Source of the DNA: Cynocephalus volans
Taxonomy: Eukaryota > Chordata > Mammalia > Dermoptera > Cynocephalidae
Direction of reading: 5' to 3'
Assembly: GCF_027409185.1 (NCBI RefSeq)
Contig: NC_084463.1
Coordinates: 160,309,869 to 160,373,868, forward strand
DNA length: 64,000 nucleotides
Below are positions 1 through 15,200 of this stretch, piece after piece. The notes beneath the pieces were generated by a model. It worked only from the letters and a program-made list of their open reading frames with translations. It did no database searches and was not told the DNA's origin. The position numbers and the translations under genes are program-made. Numbering within the stretch: position 1 is the first letter of the stretch; each line of letters starts with the position of its first letter.

Positions 1-252
1 CATAAACTACATTTACAAGCAGATATATGTAGCCACTTCGTTATTATTATTTACTTACAATGGCGTTCTGCATCTTGCTTTTTTCACTTGCTGGTATTGC
101 TTAATGGTTTCTTTTTGCTTTTGTTTCACTTTTTTAATTTTTAAAATTGAGACAATTTATATAAACACGCACAGATCTTAAATATACAGCTCAATCATAC
201 TTTACGTATATAGGAGGGTACTGTAAAAATTTCATGGAAAGATTCATATTAT

Positions 253-383
253 CTGTTATTTTTATTTGTTTACTTGTTTGTTTATTTTATTTATTTTGGC
301 AGTTGGCTGGTATGGGGATCCAAACCCTTGACCTTAATGTTATAACACTGCAATCTAACCAACTGAGTTAACCGGCCAGACCC
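253..383 (-). mobile_element. CYN SINE monomer
   Basis: Antisense tRNA-Ile-like monomer with a T-rich head and GGCCAGACCC tail. Flanked by TCATATTAT repeats (244-252 and 384-392), taken as target duplications. Confidence 0.8.
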
Positions 384-473
384 TCATATTATATTGTAAT
401 TCCATTTTTCCACAGACTTTTGGAAGTACCCTCATATACATGTGTGCAAACACCACTCAGATCAAGATATATT

Positions 474-541
474 TATACACCAAGGTCCAGGGTTTGGATC
501 TCTGTACCTGCCAACCAGAAAACAAAAACTATCAAACAACA
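474..541 (+). mobile_element. CYN SINE 3' fragment
   Basis: Only the B-box half is left (ACCAAGGTCCAGGGTTTGGA), followed by a CCAACCAG end and an A-rich tail. Confidence 0.55.
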
Positions 542-1159
542 AAAAAAGATACAGACATTTCCGTCACCCCAGAAAGTTTTATTGTACTTTAGAGTAGTCA
601 CCCTCCCACAGACGTAACCACTGTTCTGACTTCTGTCACTATAGACTAGTTTTGTCTGTTCTTAAACTTTATGTCAGTGGAATCAGACAGCAAGTATTCT
701 TCTGTGTGTTGCATGTATAAGTAGTTTGTTCTTTTTTATTGATGTGTAGTCGTCCATTGTATGAATATACCACCGTTTCTTTATTCATCTCCTGTTGTTG
801 GACATTTGGGTTGTTTCTAAAAAATCTTTTTAGTTGTGAAGTTGTATGAACATTCATGTACATATTTTTTTATGGACATATGCACTAATCACTCCTTGGT
901 ATATACCTAGGAATGGAATTGCTGAGTCACAGGCTAGGCGTATGTGTAGCTTTACTAGAAATTGCCAAACAGTTTTCCAAACTAGTTGTTCCATTTTATG
1001 CTCCCATTCTCGCCAGTACTTGATATCGACAGTATCTTTAATTTTAGCTGTTCTTGGTATGTGTGTTATCTCATCGGAGTATTAATTTGAATTTCTCTGA
1101 TGACTAGTGATGTTGAACATATTCTTATGATCTTATTGGCCATTCAAAGGTCTTCTTTT

Positions 1160-1258
1160 GGGCTGGCTGGTTGGCTTAGTGGTTGGAGCACAGTGTTGAT
1201 AACACCAGGGTCAAGACTCAGATCCCCTTACTGGCAAGCCCCAAAGGAAAAAAATAGA
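1160..1258 (+). mobile_element. CYN SINE monomer
   Basis: Sense tRNA-Ile-like monomer with A and B boxes and a short A tail. TCTTCTTTTG occurs on both sides as a target duplication. Confidence 0.85.
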
Positions 1259-1304
1259 TCTTCTTTTGTGTAAGGTGCCTGTTCAAGTATTTTACCCACT
1301 TTTT

Positions 1305-1423
1305 TTCTTTTTAGAAAATTTTTATTTATTTATTTTTTTGGCAGCTGCCAGTATAGGGATGAAACCCTTTACCTTGGTGTTATCAGCACACTCTCTAACA
1401 ACTGAGCTTAGCGGCCACCCCCT
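1305..1423 (-). mobile_element. CYN SINE monomer
   Basis: Antisense monomer. The 17-bp sequence TATTTTACCCACTTTTT lies on both sides (1288-1304 and 1424-1440), a clear target duplication inside older LINE-1 sequence. Confidence 0.88.
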
Positions 1424-2154
1424 ATTTTACCCACTTTTTAAAATAGGGTTGTTTGTCTTAATATTGATTTGTAGGAGATCTTTATATATTCTGGATATGA
1501 GTCCTTTATCAGTTATATATTCCTCAGTAGTTTTTAAATATAGTTTCTCCTACCAGAATATTTTAGGCATGTCTATTGTCAAAAGCCAAGGCCCCAGTTT
1601 TAGTCTTATCTGTCTCCCTTATGTGGTGTGTGATCTTGTAAGGGCCACATCCCCTCTCTGAGCCTTTGTCTCTTTGTCTTTTAAATGGGTATGTTATCAT
1701 GTCTGCCTCGCTGTGATCTAGGATAAGGAACAGGAGGTATTTTGAAAACTGTCAAGTACTCCAAAATGTAGGACATTTTATTATCATGAACATAATGAAA
1801 ACTGAGTCTTCTTTCCACGTCAGACCCAAATCTGTCCTTCCAGGGGTCACCAACCCCAGTGATGGTTTCTTTTGTGTTCAGGGCTGTTCAAGCACAGGCC
1901 TTCCTCCTTCAAGGAAGCTTCCTCCTTTACGGAGGCTCCTGGGATGGAACCTCACTTTTTTTGAGAGCCTTGGAGTTCTTTGGTTTGAGAAGGAGACACA
2001 GGGACTTGGGGCTTTGAAGGAACAGGGATAAACGGTGGGCTGAGGATGGAGCAGTCTGGACAGGCCTTTAGGAATCCTCCTCATTGACAGATGAAGGAGC
2101 TGAAGTGCATAGTAGAAAAATTGCCAAGTTACACTCAAAGCCTTAAAAGCCAGG

Positions 2155-2332
2155 GTAGGGCCAGCCCGTGGCTCATTTGGGAGAGTGCGGTGCTGATAAC
2201 ACCAATGCCACGGGTTCAGATCCCATATAGGGATGGCCGGTTGGCTCACTTGGGAGAGCGTGGTGCTGACAACACCAAGTCAAGGCTTAAGATCCCCTTA
2301 CCGGTCATCTTTAAAAAAAAAAAAAAAAAAAA
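2155..2332 (+). mobile_element. CYN SINE dimer
   Basis: Both monomers are present: the left ends CATATAGGGATGGCC and the right ends ACCGGTCATCTTT plus a long A tail. AAAAGCCAGGG flanks it as a target duplication. Confidence 0.88.
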
Positions 2333-2471
2333 AAAAAGCCAGGGCAATTTGATGCCCATAGCCAAAGGGCATTGTCCCTTTGAGGGACTAGGAGATACCT
2401 GGGGCATTACAGGTGATGGGGTGTCAGATGTGAGTCTCTGGTCTCACCTGGCTCTTGTCTTTCTTTCTCAG

Positions 2472-5400
2472 TTCATCTCAAAGAAGGACCCGGAGGATGT
2501 CAAAGAGGTGAGGCTCCTTGGAGAAAGAGGGACCATTCCCCAATTCCAGATCTGGACACAGCAAGGGGGCAGCTGGGGACTTGTGCGGAGGCTGGCCCTC
2601 CCTCCTCCCTGACACTGGGCAGAGGGGTGCTGCGCCCTAACCTTCACTCTCCCTGGGGGGGAGGGAGACTGGTTGGGGGGAAGGCCGCTTCCACCGGTGC
2701 TGGTCCAGCTCCAGTCTCACGCCCTCACAGGTGGTGGTGTGGAAGCGGTACAGTGACTTCCGCAAGCTGCACGGAGACCTGGCTTACACCCACCGCAACC
2801 TCTTCCGCCGCCTCGAGGAGTTCCCCGCGTTCCCCCGCGCCCAGGTGTTTGGTGAGTGTTAGATCTGGACACTCAGGGCAAAGGTGGAGCGAGAGATGGG
2901 CAGAGGGGAGCTGTGCTGGTGGGGGCTGGAAAGAGGGCCTGAATCTCTGGGCAAAGATATGGTTGGAGAGCTGGACAGGCCATTAGAGGTGGCCTCATTT
3001 GACAGATGGGGAAACTGAGGCTCAGAGCAGGCTAGTCTTTACTGTATATAACAGACCTTTAACATTCCCATCTTTTAAGGGCCGGCCCATGGCTCACTTG
3101 GGAGAGTGTGGTACTGATAACACCAAGGCCACGGGTTCGGATCCCCTTACCAGTCATCTTTATAAGAAAAAAAAAAATTCTTGGGCCGGCCCGTGGCTCA
3201 CTAGGGATGGCTGGTTAGCTCAGTGGGTGAGCGTGGTGCTAACAACACCAAGTCAAGGGTTAAGATCCCCTTACCGGTCATCTTTTTTTAAAAAAAAAGA
3301 AAAAAAAAGTAAAAAGAAAAAAAAAATTCCCATCCTTTTTTTTTTTGGCAGCTGGCCAGTACAGGGATTGAACCCTGGACCTTGGTGTTATCAACACCAC
3401 ACTCTAACCAACTGAGCTAACTGGCCAGCCCTCTTTTCTCTCTTTCTTAAAATGTGGCTACTAGAGAATTTGAAATTGCATGGTGGCTCATATTATATCT
3501 TTTTTGGACAGTACTGATCTGTTATTGGGTCTCCAGATGCACATGAAGTGTTCTTTCTCAGAAAGGTGAAGGGTTGCTGCTGGCAGGTTATGCCAAGACA
3601 GTGGCAAGTACAGCAGGATACTCCCCCTGGCTCCACGATAACGAGGCCAGAGTTAGATAACTCTGCACAATATCTAGAACAGAGCAATGAAACTGTAGAA
3701 AGGGGTAGCTTGCTGTGTGGCCTCAGGCAAGTCACTTTCCCTCTCTGAGCCTTACTTTTCTCCTCTTTACATGAAAGCCATCTAAAATGATTTTGTTTCT
3801 TGTTGATTACCTGCCTCCCCGTGTCTAGGATGATATCAGGAGGGCAGAGAGCTTGTTTCTTTCCCATTCACCTTCTGAACCTAGCCCATAGCAGGTGCTT
3901 AGTAAATATCTGGCAAATGAATGAATCGGGAGATCGATCCCTCCTTGTAACCACCTCCCCAGGAGGAGCCAGGGATGATTGCTGGGAGAAAGGGGAGGAC
4001 AGCAGTGGGTTGCTCAGCGCCTCCCAGGCAGAACCAGGAAAAGGGGCTTTGAGGCCAGAGCTTCTGTGGGTCACTGCCACTCTACTTGCTCCTTGTCCTG
4101 GGGTCTGCAGGCCGGTTCGAAGCTTCAGTGATTGAGGAACGGCGCAAGGGGGCAGAGGACTTGCTTCGCTTCACTGTGCACATCCCTGCACTCAACAACA
4201 GCCCCCAACTGAAGGAGTTCTTCCGGGTATGTGCACCTGCTCCTCCCACCTCTCCTGCACCTAGGAAACTTACCTGCTGGCCAAGCTTCACCCCATGAAC
4301 CGCCCCCTGGTCTTTCTTGCAGGGTGGGGAGGTGACACAGCTTTCTGAGGTGGCCAGTGACCTGCACATCCTGCCACCACCTCTAATCCCCACACCGCCC
4401 CCTGATGAGCCCTGGCTGCCCCAGCCACTCCCTGCAGAGAGGAGGGGCCTTGAGGAGCTGGAGGTGCCAGGTACACAGGGGTAGGGGGAGGGAGCCAGTG
4501 CTGGAGAGTCTGTAATGGGGAAGGTGGGGGTCCCTATGCCTTCCTCAGTGATCTTAGTGAAAAACCTGGAGTGTGTCCAAGCTCTACCACTTACTGCTGA
4601 GGAACTCTGGACAGGTCATTTTCCTTCTCTGGGATACAGTTTCTGTAAAATGGGCACAAACCCTAATAATGGGCTTATCCATGCCCATGGTTGCTGAAAG
4701 GACTTAGTGAGAGAATAATTCTATTTTGCAAGCTAGGAAATAGTTAAGTGGTAATGTCTCCAATGATCTATTTCTCAGCAGACCGCCCACCATCCAGCCC
4801 TGCCCAGGAGGCCCTGGATCTCCTCTTTAACTGTGGGAGCACTGAGGAGGCATCTAGTTCCCCTGCCCGAGGCCCCCTCACTGAGGCCGAGCTTGCCCTC
4901 TTTGACCCCTTCTCTAAGGAAGGTAAGCAGCTGGGGAGGCAGAGTTGGTGGGGGGACTGGGGCAAGAGGTCTCAGGGGTGGGGAGGAAGGCAGAGCCACT
5001 GACCAGCCCTCATGATGCCTGTGCAAATCCAAGACAGGCATCCCCTCAGCAACGCTGCCCTGCAGGCAAATGGTAGCCTCAGTGAGGTGCCCCTTCCCCA
5101 GGTACCACAGCCCCGTGCCAGGGCTTGGTGAGTTGGATACCCCTGTAACAATGAGCAACCACAGAGGAAGGAAACAAGCCATTTCCCACCATGGGGTCCT
5201 CTCCCTAAGAAAGCTTTGGAAGGAGCAGGGTCACACTGCCCTGGGAGGTTTGAGTTCCTTCACTTGGAAGCGTGAGGTGGGACTATCTGGCTGGCTTGGG
5301 GTCTGGCTGTGGATCCTAAAGGCAAGAGAGGACTGTTGGTCAGTGGGGGTGAGGTCTGTGCTCAAAGAGCAGCAGCTAAGGGAAGCCCTGCTGGGGGCTG

Positions 5401-8380
5401 GAGCAGCCGCCGGACTGTGGGGACTCAAGGCAGAAGGGCTCCTCAGTGGAGGTCAGGGTCCTGAGCACCTTCTTGCTCTGAGAGTTGAGATACTAGAGTT
5501 TTTCATTCTAAAATTCTCCAAGTTTATGCTGTTACTGCAGTTTGGGTGTCATGTGGCCTATGTCACTTGGGATAGTCATGAGACAGCTTCATTTTTGATT
5601 CCTCAACAGTGTTTTTAAGCCTGTTTTGTTGGCTTCCCTTCTTAGCCCTTTGGTATCCTCCTGGGCAGACCCTTAGCTTTTTTTTTTTAAAGATGACTGG
5701 TAAGGAGATCTTAACCATTGGCTTGGTGTTGTCAGCACCATGCTCAGCCAGTGAGCGAACCGGCCATCCCTATATAGGATCCGAACCTGTGGCCTTGGTG
5801 TTATCAGCACCGCACTCTCCCGAGTGAGCCACGGGCTGGCCCACACCCTTAGCTTTCTGGTTGGTTTCAGGCAGTTGAGCTCTGCCCTGAGGTGTGAAGA
5901 GGTCTGGTCAGCCCCCATCAGCGCGTCAGTCACCTGTCCAGTTTTTGGCCTCCCCTCTGCTGGGCTCAGGCCTGACTAGTGGCCATGATGACAAGGGTGT
6001 GAGGTGTGTCTTTTTACTTTTCTTATTCTGCTCCCTCCCCTCCCTGCTCCTGCCCCTGCAGGCCTGGGTAGGGGGAAGAGGGGATTGGAGGGGAAAGACA
6101 TAGGCGGTGTCACTGGGGATTTCGTACCTGACGTCTGAGTGGCAGGCAGGCATCCACATACTCTGTCCTTGCTTGAGCTGAGCCCCTGGGGGTACTGGGT
6201 AGGCAGCCGCTTTTCAAGACCCCTCACATGTGGCTCCATGAGACATTCACTCAACCTGAAGGAAAACTGGTAAATCCTTGGTCCCCCAAGCCTGGAAGTG
6301 CAGTTTGCTCAGACGCTGCCCTGTCCTCCTGCCCTGCTGTCGTGGGCGTTCCCGAGAGCCTCCGACCATCAGAATTCTCCAGGCAAGGAGCCGGCTCTCA
6401 TGTCTGTCCTCATCAGATGCATGAAACTCCTGAACCCAAGTATTTGAGAGTCCTAAGAACCCCCGTGCTCCCTGAGCAGCACAGGGAGGGCTGCAGACCT
6501 GGCTGGGAGTGGAGGTGTCCTCTCTTCTTACTGTGGAAGGCCCTTGGTCTCCTCAGGGGTTTTGTGGAACTTCTTGCTTGTCTTTTTTTGTTTATTTTGT
6601 TTTTTGTTTTTGGTGCTGGCCAGTACAGGGATCCGAACCCTCAACCTTGGTGTTATCAGCATCACGCTCTAACCAACTGAGCTAACTGGCCAGCCCTGGA
6701 ACTCCTCGCTTGGATGGTGTTGGAGAGAGGCCCACCCATTCCCTCTCCAGACAGTGGGGTGCATGGTGCTGCCTGCTCCTGTACCTTCCCTTCAAAGGTT
6801 TTTTCACCACACATCCCCCAAATCTCCAGCCTCCTCGTGTGTGAGCTGCAGGGAAGACGTCTGACCATCTCTTAGCCAGTCCTGAGCCCTTCACTCTGGA
6901 ACGTGAGGATACCCATCACCCACTGTCTTCACATTTGGGGGCCTCAGCTGAAATTCCAAGACCTCAAGAAAGCTCTGAGATTCTCTGAACCCATTATTCT
7001 TTTTTTTTTTTAAAGATGACCGGTAAGAGGATCTTAACCCTTGACTTGGTGTTGTCGGCATCACGCTCTCCCGAGTGAGCCACGGGCAGGCCCTCTGAAT
7101 CCATTATTCTATGATTATTCCAAGGCCTGGAGCATTTCCACCCTTGGCCTGGTGTAGTTGGTCTAGCAACCTTTGGTTAAACTTTGTGGAGGGAATTTTT
7201 GGGACTCTAGATGAACTGGAGTCAGGAGGTAAATGGGACCACTGACTCAGAACTCATAAACTAAAGTTAAGGGCCGGCCCGTGGCTCACTTGGGAGAGTG
7301 AGGTGCTGATAACACCAAGGCCACTGGTTTGGATCCCTATATAGGGATGGCCAGTTCATTCAATGGCTGAGCATGGTGCTGACAACACCAAGCCAAGGGT
7401 TGAGATCCCCTTACTGGTCATCTTATAAGAAAAATAAATAAGTAAATAAATAAATTAATTAATTAAAAAAAAACAAACTAAAGTTAATATGTACCTAAAG
7501 AAAGAATTAGGCAGGTAAGTCTGTACAAAAGCATGTGAATCCCACCTATCAAGTGGATTATGGCTAGTTTGCTAGAAACAAGCGACCTCTGGATTGCCCA
7601 GGCATTGCTTCTTTCCAGTGGGGACAGGTTGGCTCCCTGATGGGCAAGAGAGGTCTGGGGGTGGGCAGCGGTCCCTGGGAAAGGAAGGGCCAGTCTGGCC
7701 TAAGTCCTCCCATCTGATTGCAGAAGGCGCAGGTCCCAGCCCCACCCACATAGGTGAGCTGGCAGCGATGGAGGTAGAGTCTGAAAGGTTGGATCAGGAA
7801 CCCTGGGAGCCAGGAGGGCAGGAAGAAGAAGAGGACGAGGAAGGAGTGCCCACCCCTACCTATCTGAGCCAGGCCACAGAGCTCATCACCCAGGCCCTGC
7901 AGGACGAGAAGGCAGGCGCCTACCCTGCTGCACTCCAGGGCTACCGAGATGGTGTGCACATCCTGCTTCAGGGAGTGCCCAGTGAGTAGGGACTGGAGGG
8001 TGGAGGTTCAGGCCTGGGGTTCCAGATGGTGCAGTGAAGATGGAGTGAAAAACACACAATTCAAGGATTAGGAGTCCTTGCTCCTCACTGCCAGCTCTGT
8101 AACTTTTTTTTTTTTTTTTTTTAACCTCTCATTGCTTCGTTTTTTTTATTTGTAAGATGGGGAGAATAGATACTGGGTCCCAGGGAAAAGGGAAAAGCAC
8201 ATGATAACGCTCTGTGAACTGTAAGGGGCTAGACTGAGGCTGTGAGGGCAACTTAGCCGGTCTCTCTCCGCAGGTGACCCATCCCCTGCCCGCCGGGAGG
8301 GTGTGAAAAGGAAGGCAGCCGAGTACCTGAAGCGGGCAGAGGAAATCCTGCACCTGCACATGTCCCAAATCTCTCCCTGA
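2472..8380 (+). CDS. SNX15: SNX15, sorting nexin 15 (5' exon outside window)
   Basis: Seven coding exons: 2472-2507, 2731-2851, 4111-4226, 4323-4470, 4779-4922, 7724-7981 and 8274-8380 (TGA 8378-8380). Every junction is GT-AG and the phases agree. They give 309 residues, which with the 33 residues of the missing first exon equals the 342 of the human protein. The start of the reading (FISKKDPEDVKE, VVVWKRYSDFRKLHGDL) is the PX domain, which binds phosphoinositides on endosomes. The basic RYSDF stretch is the usual lipid-contact motif. A Pro- and acid-rich linker follows (exons 5-7). The C-terminal part (YLSQATELITQALQDEKAGA to the end) is a MIT helical bundle, a module that binds ESCRT-III tails. 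The known role is endosome-to-Golgi and receptor traffic. Bases 1-2471 are intron 1. Introns carry many SINEs but the exons are clean. Confidence 0.96.
3078..3431. mobile_element. cluster of three CYN SINEs (+, +, -)
   Basis: Plus-strand copies lie at 3078-3176 and 3183-3328. Both look like dimers with the middle lost: the first joins the left head to the right tail, the second lacks most of the left monomer. A minus-strand monomer follows at 3338-3431. The sense/antisense pair could pair as an RNA hairpin in the SNX15 pre-mRNA. Confidence 0.82.
3690..3930 (+). repeat. MIR and L2 remnants
   Basis: The MIR-like core TGTGTGGCCTCAGGCAAGTC is followed by an L2-like 3' end (GCAGGTGCTTAGTAAATATC). 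Both are ancient and diverged. Confidence 0.55.
4565..4735 (+). repeat. MIR remnant
   Basis: Sense MIR core: a short-range match to the consensus 'control of cell... CTCTGGGATACAGTTTCTGT AAAATGGG' region. It lies in the SNX15 intron before exon 4779-4922. Confidence 0.6.
4771..4784 (+). other. tandem NAG acceptor of SNX15 exon 4779-4922
   Basis: The acceptor reads TTTCTCAGCAGAC, so splicing can occur after either AG. The first choice gives VPADR, which matches the length of the human VPVDP segment. The second choice would remove one residue and keep the frame. Use of both sites is possible but unproven. Confidence 0.5.
5679..5842 (-). mobile_element. CYN SINE dimer
   Basis: Antisense dimer running from TTAAAGATGACTGGTAAGG to CACGGGCTGGCCC. 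ACCCTTAGCTTT is present at both ends. Confidence 0.88.
6577..6697 (-). mobile_element. CYN SINE monomer
   Basis: Antisense monomer ending AACTGGCCAGCCC. The flanks share a 16-base target duplication (TGGAACTTCTTGCTTG) with two mismatches. Confidence 0.85.
6998..7094 (-). mobile_element. CYN SINE, shortened dimer
   Basis: Antisense; the right-monomer tail is joined directly to the left-monomer head, as in other short forms here. CCATTATTCT flanks both ends. Confidence 0.83.
7269..7475 (+). mobile_element. CYN SINE dimer
   Basis: Full dimer with an A/T-rich (AAATA)n-like tail. AAACTAAAGTTAA flanks it as the target duplication. Confidence 0.88.
8030..8220 (+). repeat. possible MIR remnant
   Basis: Weak MIR-like order of segments (CCAGCTCTGTAAC, then TTTGTAAGATGGGGAGAATA), split by a T-rich run. 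It lies in the last SNX15 intron. Confidence 0.4.
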
Positions 8381-8649
8381 CAGGAAGTAGACCCTCCCGA
8401 GGACTCCAACAGCACTGCCAGCCACCCCCTTCCTCCCCAGGGCCTGGCCCTTCTCCTGGTCTTAGAACCCCAGGGGTTATTTCTTTATGTAACTGGACCA
8501 AGAATGAGAAAAATATTGAATTCTCAGCTCCCGACTACACCTGCCACCTTGGAATGGGGACTCACACTTCTGATCCTGTCTGTCTCTGTCCCCTGATGTG
8601 TGAGCAGCAGCTCTGGTCACTAAACTATCAGTTTACCCATGGAGAACTG

Positions 8650-11655
<3,006 letters not shown>

Positions 11656-11739
11656 GGAGGGAGTGTGCTGTCGTGCTGTCTCCCAGAGCCCCAGGACTGG
11701 GTCAGAGTACTTAGGTTTCTTTTTTCATGATTCCCAGAG

Positions 11740-11745
11740 AATAAA
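11740..11745 (+). terminator. SAC3D1 poly(A) signal
   Basis: AATAAA lies 85 bases after the stop codon, in CAGAGAATAAACAG. It is the first canonical signal after the gene. Confidence 0.8.
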
Positions 11746-12231
11746 CAGAACTTGTTTTGTAGGGATCAAATTGATTATTTGCGGGAATGTGTGGGGAGTT
11801 GAGACCCACGAAGAGCATGGGTGAAGAGGAATGCAGACTGACTAAGCCCTATCCAGTCTGGACCTCAGTTTCCTTGCTGGTCTCTGAGGGATGGCTTTGG
11901 TGATCTCCACATTGACATCTCAGGTTAACATTATGCATCCCATCCTCACCCACCCACCACCAAGAGCAGTTGGGGGTTTTGTCATTCTCCACTGTCCCCC
12001 TCTCCTGCTGTCCACCATTTGCCAACCAAGAGCCAGGCTTGCCACTCATTTAGGCTTGCCACTGCCCTCAGGTGTCCACAACTGCTGGGACCCCAAGCTG
12101 TTGCCTCAGAAGCTTGAGAGGTCCCACAGTTGTGCCCTCCCCCGGCATCAGGGAAGACTGGTGGGACACACCCCAGTAGAACAGGTGGGAGAGGGTTAGG
12201 ATAAAGAGAGAGCCAAAAAAAAAGGCTGGGG

Positions 12232-15200
12232 TCAGAGGTCAGCCACAGGCCTCAGGGTGGCTGCTGCACCCTCTAGGGCCACCACCACGATGCTGAGCTG
12301 CCTCTGTACCTCAGCCCAAGCTTCAGATCCGGGGTCTGTGTCCTTGGCAGTGGAGCAGGCATTGGCCAGGCCTGGGAATGTGGCTGTAGAGCCAGTGTGG
12401 GGTGCCCAGAGCACGTGGCTGTCAGGAGAAATGAGGGAGGATCAGGGTCAGTTGGGGACCAGGAAAGAGGAACTTCAGCCTGGAACTTACTCAGTTCCTG
12501 GACACAGCTAGGCACAAAGGCACCCCCTCCATCTGTCTGAAAGCTGGGGCTCTTACAGCAGTGGTGGTGGGATGAGATGTAGGTGACCCTTAACCGATTT
12601 GCCTCCCCTCCCGGTTGCCTCCCCTCCCCAACTGTCTCAAGGGGCTGGGCTGTGCTGTCTTTTTTCTTTTAATTGGGTTGTGCTCAAAAGGGCAGTGAAA
12701 CTGCCATGTTCCTCCTCCCTCAGACAGGTGACCATTGCCCAGCCCCACCTGGAGGCACTTCCCAGGGGCTTCGGGACAGTCTCACCTGTAGTAGCGTTCC
12801 TCTGGGAAGGCTCGTGGGTTCAGGAAGGACCGTTCCAATAGCATCAGCTGGTCATTGAGCATCCGGACCTGCAGGGTGCTGCAGGAGGCAGGACCTGCTG
12901 GTCACCTTAGAGCCAGCAACCCAGCTGCCAGCCTGGCACCCTGCCTTGCATGCTGCCCTCCCAGACACCTGGCCACTGCCCTTGCTCACTCAGGGCTGCC
13001 TTTCTGCAGTGCTGATATGTGTTGGTCCAAGGCTTCAGCTGCTGACTCAAATTTCTCCACTGCGGTTACCAGAGGCCCTGTGAGGAACAGCCAGTTGCTT
13101 AGCCCTGGTGGCACAAGGCTCCCCATGCCTCAATGTCAGGGGCTGTCCGTACCCAGGCTGATGCCATGCTGCTCCAACAGGGCCCCGAGGTCCTGCTGGG
13201 CAGCCTGCAGGAAGCTGCGGAGAGTCTCGCTGTAGTCACTGACATTGAGGGGCAGGAAGAAGCTGTCACTTAGCCGGAGAAGCACACTCCCTGCCGTCCG
13301 GGCCACAGCCTGGTGGCTGCCGAAGCCTGCAGGGAGGGTGACAAGGCCAGGGCTCAGTCTTCAGCTCATTCTCTTCCAGTCTCAGGATGCCCCTTGTCTC
13401 CCTCCTCACCAGGGTCCAGAAATTTGTCCACGTAATCGAAGGTGTCGAAGGCTGTGTGGTAGGTGGGGTAGATCCGGGCTGAGGTCTTGCTCTGGGGAAA
13501 CAAGACCCAGAGGTGGGCTTGGCATGGAAAGTGGGAGGTGTACCTACAGTGAGCTACAATGTGTGGCCACTCTCTCAACTGAATCCTTGCCACATCCATG
13601 AGGTGTGTTCTAGAATCCCCACTTTACAGAGGAGGAAACAGGCTCAGAGAAGTCACACAGCTAATACGTGGCAGAGCTGGGTCAGGTGTCAGTTTCCTGT
13701 TTCACATGAAGGAGAAGAGCCTGAGGCTTTGGAGTCAGATGAGGGGACTGAATCTTAGCTTCACCCTCCTGAAACAGTATGGCCAAGAGGTGGAGAAAGG
13801 GCTTTTGGAGCATCAAATGAGACATAGGCTGAGGACTCTGCTCCTTTACCTCATTTCACCCTCACATCCATACTGTGGGTCATCCCATTTCATAACGTTA
13901 TTTAATCAACGTTGAGATAAACTTATTTCCCCCCCACGTTTTAAGATCTCTGGAATCAGGATGCTTCGTATAGTCAATGTCATCCTACAACTGATTGGCA
14001 GTGGGTTTTTTTTCCATCCCAATAGTGCATAACATAAAGGTGCATCTTACAATCATTAGTATCTTACATTTGATAACATAGATGAGCATAAACAGATGCT
14101 CAGAGAGGTTAAGAAACTTGGCCAAGGCAACAAAGCTACTGAGTGAAGGAGACGGATTCACTCTGCCTTAGAGCAGCCAGAAGGAGAGGAGGGGGCTCCT
14201 AGAGCGAGGTACAGGGGCGGGGGATGGATGGACGCCTGCTCACCCGGTCATAGGTGTAGGCGATGTCCATGGAGGAGATGCCCAGAAAATGAATGAAAGG
14301 CGCATAGTCACTGCCAGCACCCAGAGAGCCCAGGCTGCAGGAAGGAAGGGGACCAAGCTGGAGGGTGCTGGACTGCTCGCCGCGCCTGGGTCCCCCATCT
14401 TTTCCCTGAGCTCACCTGGGGACTATGCCATACACCGGGCTGCTGCGGTTGAAGTACTGGATCCAGTTGTCATAGATGCTGAGGTCACCGGTGCCTGGTG
14501 AGCGGATCTAGCCAGGACGGGGATCTAACCTTGGGACGGGCCCCTCCCCAGCCCCAACAACAAGGCAAGTCCTCCACCCAGACCCCAATCTCCAGCCCAC
14601 CCACTGTCCACCTGATCTTACTAGGCTCATCCCCTCCTCAGTCCCGCCCCAGCCCTGCCCCCCCAGCCCCCCCCACCTCTTTGGTTGCAGAGAAGACGAC
14701 ACTCTGGACAGGGGGCGTCCCCTGCACCCTAAGGGTAGCATTGGCTGTGCGAGGAGCAGAGAAAGACTGTTCAAGCCCCAGCCCCTTCCTTTACCACCTC
14801 AGCATCAGCCCCAGCCCTGGTCCTCGCCCCCGTACCGAACACTGAGATGTCCACGTTGATGTAGGCCACGGTGCGCTCCTGCAGCTTGCTGAAGAACTCC
14901 TGCGGGCGCCAGGGCCACGTCAGCCTGTGCTGCCCTGCCGCAGGAACCCCTGTCGATCCCCACCCTGGGGGGCTCACTCACCTCTGTGAATTCCGTGGAG
15001 CCAATGAGCCCAAACTCCTCTGCCCCCCAGCTCGCAAGCACAATTGATCTGCGGGGTCGCCAGGTGCCTGGGGGGTGCAGAGAATGAAGGACTGGAGGGC
15101 AGGGTCCCCAGGATCCTGGGGTGGGTGGCTTAGGGGAAAGGCTGGGGATAGGCGGAAGGGGGAAAGAGCTGGAAAAGGCAGGACAGCTGTGACAGGAGGT

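Larger units (their letters stand above)
130..1590 (-). mobile_element. old LINE-1 3' end, antisense, broken up by SINEs
   Basis: Read on the plus strand this matches the antisense of the end of LINE-1 ORF2 and its 3' UTR. Examples are the stretch around ATACCTAGGAATGGAATTGC and the later TATTCTGGATATGAGTCC. The reading frame is decayed. SINEs interrupt it near 253-383, 474-541, 1160-1258 and 1305-1423, each later than the LINE. Confidence 0.75.
1..2471. other. SNX15 intron 1, repeat-filled
   Basis: No coding exon is visible. The stretch holds an antisense LINE-1 3' end with several CYN SINEs inserted (1-1590), then unassigned sequence and one SINE dimer. The missing first SNX15 exon, which should begin MSRQAKDDF, was looked for and not found, so it lies to the left. 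Confidence 0.7.
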
